In this document: in pieces, positions 35,513 to 48,740 of the stretch
Numbering within the stretch: the stretch's first letter is position 1
How the letters are laid out: each line of letters opens with the position of its first letter
Origin: Choanephora cucurbitarum
Taxonomy: Eukaryota > Mucoromycota > Mucoromycetes > Mucorales > Choanephoraceae
NCBI GenBank assembly: GCA_025331435.1
Contig: JAIWNI010000043.1
Coordinates: 124,001 to 188,000 of the forward strand
Direction of reading: 5' to 3'
Length of the DNA: 64,000 nucleotides
The notes under the pieces: model-generated
The model's database searches: none
What the model was told of the DNA's origin: nothing
What the model saw: only the letters and a program-made list of their open reading frames with translations
Made by a program: the position numbers and the translations under genes

Positions 35513-36763
35513 TTATTCTTCTTCCTTTTTGATGCGCTTTTCCTTGATAGTTACTTGTTCTTCTACTTTGACATCATCTATCGATATTTTACGTTTCTCT
35601 ACTGTCTTCTTTTCAAATCCTTTCAAATCAGCAGTGAACAGAACCTATACAGAAGAGCAAATTAGAGAAAAGTAGAAAACTCTCAAGTACTTGGACTTAC
35701 TGAATGTGCCCAGCCACTATAGTCACCAAATAGAACTCGAAAGTGATCGCCTACTTCAACGTATAACTTGTGGTTTAAGGTCTTGACTTTTTTACTTTTA
35801 AAACCATAATCTCTTAGTGCGATTTGCCAAACATGAGTATCTACAGGAATCGATTCTGAATGATCTAATGACATCAAGCACTACAAGATGCTTCAATGAA
35901 CAGTTGGTTAAAGGAAAAAAAAACCAGCCTACTTACAACACAATCAGCTACTTTTGGACCCACACCTTGAAACTCCATCAATGCTTCCTTTGCCTCTGAA
36001 TAAGATACATCGCGCAATGTGTAGAGCCATTTTTCGCCCAAATCAGGATGCTCTTCTTTTAGTTTCTTTGCTGCATTAGCTATAAACTTGGCTCGATAAC
36101 CAAATCCTAATTGACGTAATGTTGACTCTGTGGATGGATCTGTCAAGGCGTCCAGAGTAGGAAACTCATAAAACGGTTGGTCTTCATATTCGCCTATCTT
36201 TTGGCCATAATGACTACAGAGCTTATCAATCATTTGTGTGATACGAGCAATATTGTTGTTAGAAGAACATATGAATGAAATGAGGTTCTCCCAAGGATCT
36301 TGTCGCAGCATACGGATGCCTTGGAATTGAAGAGCCTTTTTGGCAAAGTTACTATCTAAGGCTGACCATCGAGAATAACATGCTTCAAGTGAAACTCGGT
36401 CTAATTGAAAGTAGTCTTTGATATCCTGAACAGCATCTTGGTGCAATGTATCTTGATATCCATATAGAATTGAAGATGCTATCTTATAGTTGTCAGATTC
36501 TATTTTTCTCGTATGACAAACACATATTCTGCTACTTGCGAGTTTCTTTAAGTACAACTAAGCGACCATGAAGAACTGAGATCCTAAGAGAGAAAAGGTG
36601 ATCAGTCTTTTCTTAAAGAGTTCAAGCAAGCTTGTTAGTACCAGTTATCTTGTATTTGTTTCCAACGAAAAGATTGCCCACAACGAAGCGAGTTAAGCCG
36701 AAGTTCGAAAGGGGAAATAGAAAGATCTTTCCATTTTAATTTACTAGCTTGAACTCGAAGCAT
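35513..36763 (-). CDS. OGG1: 8-oxoguanine DNA glycosylase/AP lyase
   Basis: Five exons (36763-36642, 36583-36540, 36499-35937, 35880-35701, 35644-35513) give 346 codons, matching the human length. The N-terminal part has SLRCGQSFRWKQIQ. The HhH-GPD part has QDPWENLISFICSSNNNIAR and GVGPKVADCVCLMSLDHSES, then IPVDTHVWQIALRDY. The catalytic lysine is Lys238 and the aspartate Asp257, the same 19-residue spacing as in the human enzyme. It excises 8-oxoguanine paired with C in nuclear or mitochondrial DNA. The C-terminus after VLFTADLKGFEKK is a Lys/Glu-rich tail (EKRIKKEEE) that may act as a nuclear signal. The second intron (36539-36500, 40 bp) only keeps the frame as a GC-AG intron with donor GCAAGT. 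Confidence 0.93.
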
Positions 36764-36864
36764 AGAAAGTGTGTGTATGAAAGAAAGAAAGAATAAAAGG
36801 GTTTTGTACCAGTGTCAATTTCTGTTTTTGTTTCTCCTTTTTTTTTCATTCGCTGAATTTTTTA

Positions 36865-39164
<2,300 letters not shown>

Positions 39165-40580
39165 ACCTCTTTTCTTTCTTTCTCTTCTTTCTTTTCTGTA
39201 TATAATATACCATTCTCCAAAGATACACTTTTTTTTATATCACCATTATTTATTCGCATTTGATACAATAAAATGCAAAGAACTGATAATATATACAACT
39301 GATTGATTTAAAACTAAAGCTCTTAAATACTAGAAGAGATTTATTTGGTGAATACAAAGAGGCCAAGTCAAGGTCAGATGAACTCATTCATTACTAACAG
39401 CACTTTGGTGAGCAATCTACTAATGTCTTCATTAGCTTTGTAATGCTTTTTGTAATATCTCAAAATTACTGCAGTTTCCCACTAAGAGTGCTATCTGATA
39501 TATAAACAAGTTTAAATGATTGCTCCTTGTTGTTGCATGGGTCTGTTCCTGGCGAGATTTAATATGTAAAAGCGGGGCATTAGTTTTAAGCATTTCACCA
39601 CTTTCATTTAGTAAGAGCTTGGCTGCTAAGACAATTTCAGTTGGTATAAACCATAGTATTCTAATAAACCACAGTTTCTTTCTCATTATCCTTCCGAGTT
39701 CGTTTTATTTCATAGTTCAGTGGTAGAATAAATAATTTAGTTACAATCTGAGATGGGCTCATTTATCTCTCAAATATTACCAAACTAGATATCATACTAT
39801 AATCTGTATCGACGTTGTTTTGACAAGTATCTACAGACTTTTATTCATTTCGTTCTGTCAAGTAATCTCTAATTCTTCCCGCTTAAGTTGACTTACTTTG
39901 AAACATCTGGAAACACGATCTGAAATAAATTTATCTCTTAGACAATCACAGATCCATTCTGTGCATCCAGAGTAAGCAAACGACTAGCTCATACTATGTT
40001 CATAACCAACCAAAGATATTCTGATTGAGTAGCCTACCCTTCAAGCTAAACAACCACTTGTTCCTCGCATGCTTACTCCTAATCCTTACAAACCTTATGA
40101 TTACACAAAAGAGGGATATACCTGTGAAGGAGAGAAGCACGTACATGATAGCTCTCAAGAACATACTGTCTTCTTTCTCGCTCCTAGTACAAATACTACC
40201 AGTTCTTCAACGATTGCCATCAAGCAACCTACTCGCATACTGGTCCAAACCCACTTTCGGTCTTTTCCAATCCATTTGCATGCATCTCTTTTCTAGTTCT
40301 GTCTCTAAACTCTGTTTCTTCATCTGCCCTTTGTATTGCTCTTTCTTCAATTCTGTGGCTCGCGTTTTGCTTATGCTCGATACGTTTGCTTTCAATGTCT
40401 AAACAAGACCTAACATTCGGTGCTTGACATTCAGCTTGTCATCAACTTTGCACTATCTAGCTGTAGGATCAGCAAACTTCAGGTTGCAATGCCAGAGAAA
40501 GGAAAGAAAAGCTTCTTCTCTATAGCTTTGCTCTTCTCCTTTTTTTGTGACAGATAGTCCCTTAACGCAGAAGACAAACT
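39165..40580. other. Gene-poor stretch with relic-like ORFs
   Basis: The minus strand 39432-39686 (AKLLLNESGEMLKTNAPLLH) and 40207-40395 (KTRATELKKEQYKGQMKKQS) look protein-like but are short and interrupted, and match no family I know. They are probably pieces of old elements. No intact gene is supported. Confidence 0.35.
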
Positions 40581-40953
40581 TCCACTCAATTAAGTAAATA
40601 AGCCAGAGAAAGAAACCGCGAAAGCCAAAGAGCGTCACGCCAACGAAGAAGTGAAGCCAGTATTTCATTGAATGAGAGCCAACTTGAAGAAGTTCGAACA
40701 AGAAACCGTGAAAGCCAAAGAGCTTCACGTCAACAAAGACGGGAACATGAGGTAAAACTTTGATTTGCAGTTAGAAAGATGAGTCTTTGTTAAGATTAGT
40801 TTTCTTTAAAGATCTTTCATAATAACGCAGATCCATTTGCATCAATTGTTGAAAAGTATCGAAATGAGATCAGAAAGGGTTCAACTGTTGTTCGTGTTTG
40901 CTGTGTTGGTCTATGGTCTTCGAACCAAACAAAATCTGTAACAAAAGAGTGAT

Positions 40954-41951
40954 TGCTTTCGCGTAATGCTAGCCAAGAGTTCATAAATAACGTGTTTAAA
41001 TTCAATCAACAGCAGGAATCAAACATATTTTGCTCGGATTGCTCAGTCGATGTGAAGAATTTAAGAACACCCAGATTGTGTGCGTCAAATGGATTCGAAC
41101 TTCCTGAAGTCCCTGAAGTACTTAGTTGTTTGAATAGGGTAGAAGAGAGGTTGGTTTCAGCTCGCCATGACAAAAGAGGCTTTGATGGCCCTGCACCTTT
41201 GAAGCTATTTGTGGCATGCGGTGCTGGTACAGGCAAAAGTATGCTGATCAAGACACTCTACCAAGCTCTTGTCAAGCACTATGATGAAGATGCTGATCGT
41301 GACTTCAATAGCCCGACTGTGCTTTTAACTGCGCCTACAGGCAAAGCAGCTTTTAATATCAACGGCCAGACTGTCCTTTCCGTTTTCCATCTTCCTGTCA
41401 ACCATGCTGAATTAAATGCATTGAGCTCTGAAGTATCCCATTCTATCGGCGTGGCATTGGCTGATCTGAAGGTTGTCATTATTGACGAAATCAGCATGAT
41501 ATCCACAAGAGTGTTTTCCTGGATTGACAAAAGACTTCGAGAAATCTTTAACTCTAAACAGCGTTTTGGTGGTCGTCATGTCATTCTCTTTGGTGATTTT
41601 TTACAACTTCCTCCTGTAATGGGTTCACCTATTTACGCAACATCATCCAATAATGTAAATGCATTACTTACAATTCTGCGAACTCAAGACATATGGCATT
41701 CTTTTAAAGTACACAAATTGACTGAAATCATGAGGCAGCGAGATGATGCTCCATTTGCTGAAGCCTTGAACAACATGGCATTAGGATGCATGACTCAAGA
41801 CAACATAAGTATTTTTAAAGGGAGATTATTCCCAAGCTTACCATTGGATATTGCGAATGATAGAGATAATTGTATCATCAAGTTGTTTCCAACAAATGAT
41901 GTCGTAAGCAGTTGTAATGCTGATATTCTAGCGCAAATCGTCGGAGAGTAG
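40954..41951 (+). pseudogene. PIF1-like helicase, Helitron-derived fragment
   Basis: An open stretch of about 330 codons without a normal ATG start. Walker A is VACGAGTGKSMLIKTLY, followed by VLLTAPTGKAAFNINGQTVL. Walker B is VVIIDEISMISTRVF, then RFGGRHVILFGDFLQLPPV and KLTEIMRQRDDAPFAEALN. These are PIF1/RecD-like SF1B motifs I, Ia, II, III and IV. The C-terminal motifs V and VI are missing: the frame stops at TAG 41949. After the stop the same frame continues with QNANLPAHETMSLH, resembling the usual sequence before the lost part. Its DUF6570-like leader indicates a transposon rather than a host origin. Confidence 0.8.
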
Positions 41952-42099
41952 TTCCAATCAGATTGTCATGATCAAGTTGTTGGTAAAGGTTGTAATGCTG
42001 CTGCCAAATTAAGTTTCTTAAAATCTATACAAAATGCAAATCTTCCTGCTCATGAGACAATGAGTCTACACTTATCTCTTACTTAAACAAATTGCTCGA

Positions 42100-42582
42100 G
42101 TGGATGTCTATGGCAATGTTCCTAAAGCAAATGGTAGTGCTTGCTTTGTCAAGACATCTTTGCTTGAGTCGGCTAGCGTATCCAATGTTCATGAGCAATT
42201 AGTAAGTGGCAATGCAGGACACGAAATGGCAATCTCAGCCTTTGTTCTCAAAGACACACTTATTGCATCTGTATACTGCTCACCAAGATTTACGAATGAA
42301 GTCGCTCTTGCCAAGATGGAGGATTTATTGAAAATCGAGACTGGATTCAAAATCATCGCGGACGACTTCAACTCACATTTTGATGATGAGCAAAATCCTT
42401 TCAACACCCTCTTCAACCAATATGGATTAAGCTCAAGTTTGAGTGAAGAAGTCAAGAGCACTACGAAGTACAAGTCATTCATTGACAATACTTTTACTAA
42501 TGCTTCCACTTATCATTCTGGGCGATACATATCATATACAAGCTTTCATGACGCTCTATTTATGCAATTCAATTTCTAATCA
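42100..42582 (+). pseudogene. Endonuclease (EEP/APE-like) domain of the Helitron
   Basis: The frame reads GHEMAISAFVLKDTLIASVY, CSPRFTNEVALAKMEDLL, TGFKIIADDFNSHFDD and then KSFIDNTFTNAST. The order (I-S-VY-S-P, D-DFN-S-H, T-x-ID-x-FT, SYTSFHDALF) matches the exonuclease-endonuclease-phosphatase fold used by Helentron and LINE endonucleases. The GDFN motif appears as DDFN. There is no ATG, and the piece starts within sequence that is out of frame with the helicase. Confidence 0.6.
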
Positions 42583-43386
42583 TATTTTTCAAAACAAAGT
42601 TATAGTTCATTCTTTCTTTAGCTATAGTTTGTAAGTCAAAAGGTGACAGGCTTGTAGCTTTGCTACTCCCTGTTATAAAATTCCTCTGCCTAACGTAGAC
42701 TGACCTCTATAAAGATCTTCAAAAAGCTTCACTTAAGAATTAATCCTTTTTTTCCTTCTGTTATCACAATGTAATTATGGACAACAAAGTCAGCAGATTC
42801 TAAGTCGTCAAAATTGCAGCCTTCTCATATTATTGCTGTGTCTATCGTCATCGTCGAGCAGCTGGAGCAAGAGATTCATAAGGAATACGAGATATCTGGG
42901 TCCGATTTCTTTTGTATACGATTGAACTTCAAACTTATTTTCAATGTTCCCTCAGGCACACAATCTATTTAGATTCTGAGTATTGAAATAAACTTCTCTC
43001 ATAATCTATTGAGACTTCGGTTAACAAATAAGACAGTGTAATACAGTAGCCAAATAAACATGCGAAAATTGAAGTTTAAGATATCCTTAAGATGTTGTTG
43101 ATGTGCAAGACGCTTTTCTTTAAACACTATGCCTTTTAAGATATAGTATCTAGTTTGTAAATGCTGGAGTATAGACTCAACACAACAGCCACTTGACAAA
43201 AAGATAATATGGACAAACTGAAGCATTGACAATGGTGAGAAGCTATGGCAATAAACAGGAACAACAAAAAAAGAACATTTTGTCGTATTGAGACTGACTC
43301 GTGCATATAGTTTCAGCATAAGCATTACTATGAAACAAATTAAAATTTACTATTTATTCAAACAATGTTGTACAGCGTTTTCTTCT
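42583..43386. other. Gene-poor stretch
   Basis: No supported coding sequence. The minus-strand ORF 42999-43325 shows no motif. Confidence 0.35.
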
Positions 43387-44841
43387 TCAACTTTCTCTTC
43401 TTGTGACAAGTTGCTCCGCACCATCGTAAGAAAATATGCGTAGGTTGGATGCCTGTTCATCTTGGTCAAAGCACAACTTCTGGTATACTTGGGTGATTTT
43501 TTGCATCTTCATTAAATCTTCCAAGTCAAATTTAAATCCACTCAAACAAAGAGGAATTTTGACTTGTTCAAGATGCAACAACCCAAAAAAATCCTTCTTA
43601 TCAACCATCAAGTAGAAGTTGAAACAGTTGTGTACAATATGAGCAATCATAACAGTCTTGAATTTGGTTTGCTTCATTTCTTCCCGAGCAAAGATGGCCA
43701 ATTTATACAAGTCCTTGTATGCTTTTTGTTTGCAAGCTTTGATAGACTTCTTTGGCTTAGTTTCCCCGTAAATATTGCAGAATTTTTTTCATCATTTTCA
43801 TAGAATTCAATCTTGTAGTCAGGGCGGTAGCTCTCCTTGCAAGCACTGTCTTCTCTTACATTGGCATTGTGCGGCAAGCAGCCATTATATTCGAACAAGG
43901 CAGAAAAAAAGTTTCAACAAACGAGGCAGTCAATTGTGACTCCTTCAGTTCAGTCCTCATTGGTTTTTTGACTTAAACGGCTAATGACTTGAGCACCTGA
44001 ATAGTGTTCTGCATTGATCTGGAAGTCTTCAATTGCAATGTGGTCAGTTAAGCGTCAAGCTTGATTCTGCTGCCATTATTACGAAATTCCTGTAAGAAAA
44101 GCTAGCTTATTTTTGTTGTTTAGGTCCTTCGTTCGTTTTTATCATTAGTTGCTGTGAGATAGGAACCAAAGTTTCCATATCAAAATCATCCAAATCTTCG
44201 TAAACTTTGGCCTTGAAAGCATCGTAATACTTCTTTATGGCTTCTTTGCCAATTGCGCTCACCAAGCTTGCTTCGTCGTGATAAACTGTTTTAAACAGAA
44301 TGATACTTGAAAGAGACAGCGGCTTTAAGAGATCTTCTTCAAAGTTACAGTAACCTGCTCTTTGGGTGAGCTCTGTGAAGGAATTATCAACGTAGCAGCG
44401 GATTTTGTTGGTGAAGGCGTCATCTGTGCAGATGTTGTCTACTTCCCAAGCATTCACATCAAAGTCATGTCTAGATACTTTTGCTCCGAGAGGAGTCTCA
44501 GAGGCAATGACAGTGGTGGTTAAACTACTAACTTGAATGTTTAAGTCGTAGTTTAGAGGTGGGAGAGAAGAGGAGGGAGAAGCATCATCATCATCACCAT
44601 TGTTACTGCTGCTGTTGTTATTGTTGTTGTTACTGCTCTCTGGTGAGCTGACAAAATCTTTCTTCACATGCTCGGCTTCTTTACTTTTGAACAGCACAAT
44701 GACCTTTCGCTGTTCACTATCAGACAAGGCTTCCATGTGCCGACTGTTTGTATTCTTGAAATGAACCAGATTAGGATTCTTGGTCTTTGCAAAGTATTCA
44801 TCAATTAAAATGCTGATTTCATTTGCTGTATCTTGAGACAT
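43387..44841 (-). pseudogene. PD-(D/E)XK-like family, copy A (broken)
   Basis: The first part, 44841-44107, is one open frame of 244 codons with an ATG. It is acidic and Asn/Ser-rich in the middle, and includes NTNSRHMEALSDSEQRKVIV and LLKPLSLSSIILFKTVYHDE. After an interrupted stretch the minus strand encodes ESQLTASFVETFF, then SYRPDYKIEFYENDEK. A one-base slip in an A-run (about 43797) shifts the frame to IYGETKPKK, followed by YKDLYKLAIFAREEMKQTKF and MIAHIVHNCFNFYLMVDKKD. The PD plus E-T-K pattern, and the order of the later blocks, parallel the intact gene at 59723-61688. No function is proven for the family. Confidence 0.6.
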
Positions 44842-44983
44842 GATCGAAGAGAATAAATAATTGAAATAACTATTGCTTTTTAAAGTAGAAATGCTATCCT
44901 TTTATACCCAAAAAACGCGTTTGTCTTGCTGTAGTACAAACAAACAGTCAAACACGTTAGATCGCTATCAGAGGTTCTTTGTA

Positions 44984-45200
44984 CAGTGGCGTTGCAAAAA
45001 AAAAATAAGGTTGATTCTTGGTACACGGACAAAATACACGGATTAAGAACGACAAAAGCAAAAAGAATGGCGTTTCATTTTGGGCAATGTGAAGGAAGGT
45101 ATAGACTTCCACACAAATATCTGAAGGCCTTGTCCATTTGCGGATTGCGAGACCGAGCGTCATGCCAACACCTTTGTATTCGAATATCTCTTGCTGTATC
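44984..45200. repeat. Dispersed 188-bp repeat, copy 1 (with Tc1-like end)
   Basis: 45011-45198 matches 58163-58350 over 188 bp with roughly one mismatch in ten, for example TTGATTCTTGGTACACGGAC against TTGATTCTTGGTAAACGGAC. It is preceded at 44982 by TACAGTGGCG, a TA plus a Tc1/mariner-like end. The family of the whole element is not identified. Confidence 0.7.
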
Positions 45201-46288
45201 TTGATTTCAAGCTCTTGTCATCTTTGCCTTGTGCATCTTAGAGTAATGCAAAATTACAAATGAGTACTGCAATCAAACAAACTCATGAAAAAACAATTTA
45301 CGTCTTGAATTAACAGATCGCGTGCTAGACGCGCTACATTGCATAGTTATCCTTTTTCAGATAAAATAGAACCCTGCTTAAGATACATCTGGCCATGGAT
45401 TTGGAAAGGCACATTACCAAGGTTGTTGTTGCCAATTTCGCGTCCTCAAAGAATTAAAAGCAAAGGCCATACTGTATCTCCTAAAGCTATCTTTAAAGTG
45501 GCGACCTTTTGCGTTCAACTCTTCAAACAAAGTTGTCAAAAAAAAAGTGGGTGGTGCCAGCCTTGCAGCAACTCATCTAAAACTTATTTTGCAAAGCGCA
45601 CTGAGAGGGAAGCTCGCTTTCCCAATGCTTCGTGCTGCAGTCAGTACAAATGTTGTCCATTGGGTCAAGCTTGAAAGGTTAGAGTTGGCCAAAGTCCGAA
45701 GTATATGCAGCACTTGGTCGCGTCTAAAAAGAGATAAAATTGTCTATGAGTTAGACGAACGTTATGGTGCTTCTAGCTGTGTGTTGATGCTTACTTGGCA
45801 AGTCTCACTTGTTACAAACTTGGAATGAAAAGAAAAAAGAACCAAGACCCACTTTGTTTATTTGATAAATGAAACTGATATAATGAAAACTAAACACATG
45901 CAAGCCAAGTCACGTGATAGTAACTCTTTTAATTCCATTTTTCAGTAATATATGCTCGTTAAAGTTTACTTTCACTCCTTTATTATTCGCTACTTATGTC
46001 TCGAATGTAATAACCCAGCTATCTATTCTCATTTTTCACCGGTGAGCTTTTTGTCTATATTTTTTCGGCTTCAAAAATTTGACATGAAAAAAAGTTGTGA
46101 AATCTCATCTCCAATCTACTTGAAACTTGGCACAAGGGTTCCTGGGCCCATTCTCATTGACAATAAGCCAAAACACTAGTACTTTTTTTTCATTTATTTC
46201 ACTCTAACTTCCTCCTAAAGAAAAATACGATGTGTATACACATGTTTTATATGCGCATACACTTGAAACCGAAATTTTTATTGATCAT
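45201..46288. other. Stretch with interrupted ORFs of unknown origin
   Basis: The plus strand 45547-45828 reads GGASLAATHLKLILQSALRG, then WVKLERLELAKVRSICSTWS. It is protein-like but unrecognised and lacks a clear start. It partly resembles the dispersed repeat at 8385 and 16945. No intact gene can be supported. Confidence 0.35.
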
Positions 46289-46558
46289 TTACGCCGTAGT
46301 GATATTGCGGGGTAGTACTACAGCTTCACTCTGATTGTTTTTTTCAGGAGCTTCGGTTCTCTTTTGATAAGTAAAATAGTTGTACGGATCTGCTTTTATG
46401 GAATTTGCACATAGCAGAAATGGTTTGCAAGGATCATTTTTGTAACAAATTTCGAGATCTAGTTTTTCAATAGCATCGAGTAGTTCACTGGCTTTAGTTT
46501 TGTCATAATCTTGATGATGGAACATGCATATTGCACGCTCTCTACTGATAGTAGTCAT
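46289..46558 (-). CDS. Small unknown ORF
   Basis: ATG at 46558 and an 89-codon open frame beginning MTTISRERAICMFHHQDYDK. No recognised domain, signal peptide or membrane segment. It lies in an element-rich interval and may be a fragment of a larger gene or element. Confidence 0.25.
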   Translation of the reverse strand: MTTISRERAICMFHHQDYDKTKASELLDAIEKLDLEICYKNDPCKPFLLCANSIKADPYNYFTYQKRTEAPEKNNQSEAVVLPRNITTA

Positions 46559-46645
46559 TATTGATAAGGATACCAAGATAATCTGAGCTTTAGAAAAAAG
46601 AAATAAACAAGATAGAGGAAAAAGACTCCTAGAGAAGATTGACAA

Positions 46646-47619
46646 CCAAGCCGAGAAGCGACCCGATTGGTGTTTAGTTTATTCTAGATCCTTTTTCTGT
46701 TCTCACAGTCAAAACATAGAAAAAAATACATCACAAATATACAGAAACCAGAGTCGTTCTTAAAAAGAAAATCAAGCAAACATACTACTACACTGCTCTG
46801 TTCTCTCTCTTTATGAATAAGCGAGTAACAAAGCAAATGTCTTTACGCATTTACTGCCTCTTTTTTTTTCTTCGATCGCTTCTCTTCTTCTTCTCTCACT
46901 TTTCCCTTTTTGGAAATTACCTCAAAATATTCAAAGTGAGCAATCTTACTTTTCTCCTTCTTTTTCAACCAAATGTAAGCTGCTTTTCTACGTAGATATA
47001 TCAGTTTCGTTTAATTAGAATAGTCATTAAATGTATATGTCTAACTGGCCCATGTTTGATTCTTTCAAAAAAAAAAGAGTACATTTTGCATGATAAAAGA
47101 CAAAAGAAGGCTTTGTGTAACACACCCAAACCTTATTTCTTGCACAGCTAAAAAAGACTCTTAATTCTTCCCTTTGACTCTCAGAGAAAACCAGATCAGC
47201 AAATACTTTTCATTACTACAAATAAAATGCACAGGTCAAAAAACGAAGATGAGAAAGTAGCCATGCGAGTCTTTATAGGTTTTTTAAAAAAAGAAGGGGA
47301 AAGATAACTCATGCTTATATGCTCTGTAACTGACTTTTAAAAATATTCGTCATTGTTCCCAAAAAAGAAAAGTATAGCATTAGGATTGAGATCGACAAGA
47401 GGAAAAGAATGTTACATACTACTATGAGTACAGTAACAGAGTGCTATAAAGGAAGGAAAATACCAATAGCAAAAAAAAACCGCTGAGCAAAACATCGAGC
47501 CTTAAAAAAGTTGTTCTCTGTCATAATTGTGGCCCGAACACGGTTTGCTTCAACAAAGTGATCAGTTCGGCTGTCTGTTTGTTTTGCAACATCCCATCTA
47601 AAATGCTTTTCTTTTCATA
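46646..47619. other. Gene-poor stretch
   Basis: No supported exon. It is rich in A/T runs, and short frames on either strand show no motif. Confidence 0.4.
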
Positions 47620-48270
47620 CAGTAGTCTCCCGATTTAACAGTGTTTGGTTTAAGAGTGTGTTCAATATAAAAGCGCATATGGCTCCTGAGGTTTTTTCAG
47701 ATCATAGCCCATTTGTACTGGAGGTGGAAGAGAAGGTCTTCAACAAAGTCAAAAAAGTTGCAGGATGCTTACCATCATTGCATTCTAGGATTGATCTGGT
47801 AACGAGTTTTCTTAAATTTTAAGTACCAAGAGTTGTCAAGAAAAAAAACGCGAAAGCGAAAACTAGTGGACACTTTGTGTGATATAGTACTGCAAGAAAG
47901 AGAGAGAGGGAGCGTGAAGAAAAAGAAGAAGGCGAAAAAGATGCCAATGAAACCTTGAGCACGATAAACAAGGAGTGCAAACAAAATAAGAATGAAGAGG
48001 ACCTGGCACTGATAGCAATCACCAAAAGATTCAGTGAGAATAACAATTGGGCTCATAATATGTTTTCTATACAATTTATAACAGTTCGAATCATGCGGAT
48101 CACTATAAAATATGATTTACAGCTGTTGAACTTAATGTATGAGCTCATTGAAGAAGAGGTATTGCATCATTGCAAGAGGTCTCTATGGTTATCTTCACAT
48201 CTTGCAGATATTGATAGTTCAGGAGCTAATAAGAAATATCCTTTTATACCTAAAGTAAGGAAATGGTGAT
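47620..48270 (+). pseudogene. PD-(D/E)XK-like family, copy B (truncated), at a TIR-like end
   Basis: 47620 starts CAGTAGTCTCCCGATTTAAC after a TA, as in the TIR-like family at 9816-10572. From about 47690 the plus strand encodes SPFVLEVEEKVFNKVKKVAG, closely matching SSFVLDVEEKTFRKMRRLAS of the intact gene. About 47880-48050 gives REREEKEEGEKD and EEDLALIAITKRFSENNNW, matching the acidic stretch and AGLALVAVTRHFAEKNNW. The intron between the two blocks is in the same place. After this the homology fades, and the PD...EVK part is absent, so the copy is truncated. Confidence 0.7.
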
Positions 48271-48740
48271 TAGATACTCAACCGCGGTATTCTCGGCCTG
48301 AACAAGGACAGTTGGTAGTTGTTTCTGTTTATGATTTTATACATGCTATCTCCCTTCATTCACACTTTGCTCCAAGCGGTCTCTCTGTTTATTTTGCATG
48401 CCCAAGCAGAAGTTGAATTTGTCAATATAAATTTTATTTGTTTATATATAGATTATCATGACATTTGAAGGATTAATCCAAGGGTTTCTCTGTTACGTTA
48501 TGTTATTGAACAAATGATCATATTTCTTGCTCTTACTGCTGATTTATGTGTTCAATAATTCCCTTTTATATCCAATTGCTTCTTTTTGTTTCTCTTTCAA
48601 GACCTTCAAAAAGCGCTTGAATAAGCCTTCCACAATTAGTTTTTTTTTATGCATATCCAATCAACGCGCCTTGATTGGTTGAATGATTTCATCAAGAAAA
48701 ACAACTTCGCCTTTTTTATTTCTTTTTCACATACAAAAAA
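48271..48740. other. Intergenic region upstream of the PPxY membrane-protein gene
   Basis: No coding features recognised. Presumably contains the promoter of the gene starting at 48741. Confidence 0.35.

Larger units (their letters stand above)
40585..42582 (+). mobile_element. Internally deleted Helitron (Helentron-like) relic
   Basis: The plus strand holds, in order: an Arg-rich repeat segment (RNRESQRASRQ, twice, about 40608-40735); a cysteine block typical of Helitron N-termini (VCCVGLWSSNQTK near 40893; then CSDCSVDVKNLRTPRLCASN and ELPEVPEVLSCLNRVEERLV at 41030-41160); a PIF1-type helicase (to 41951); and an exonuclease-endonuclease-phosphatase-like domain (42100-42582). The Rep/HUH nuclease that should lie between the cysteine block and the helicase is absent: LSCLNRVEERL runs straight into the Walker A motif within about 30 residues. 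Stops at about 40951, 41949 and 42084 also break it. It was derived from an endonuclease-bearing Helitron and cannot transpose by itself. Confidence 0.75.

Noticed and set aside
36459..36557. ATG at 36557 as the OGG1 start (MYLKKLASSRICVCHTRK)
   Set aside because: It lacks the conserved N-terminal domain. The start at 36763 gives SLRCGQSFRW and a 346-residue protein, with the GC-AG intron restoring the frame.
40207..40395. Minus-strand ORF KTRATELKKEQYKGQMKKQS as part of a gene
   Set aside because: Short and interrupted, no family, next to Helitron debris on the other strand. Kept only as a possible relic in the gap description.
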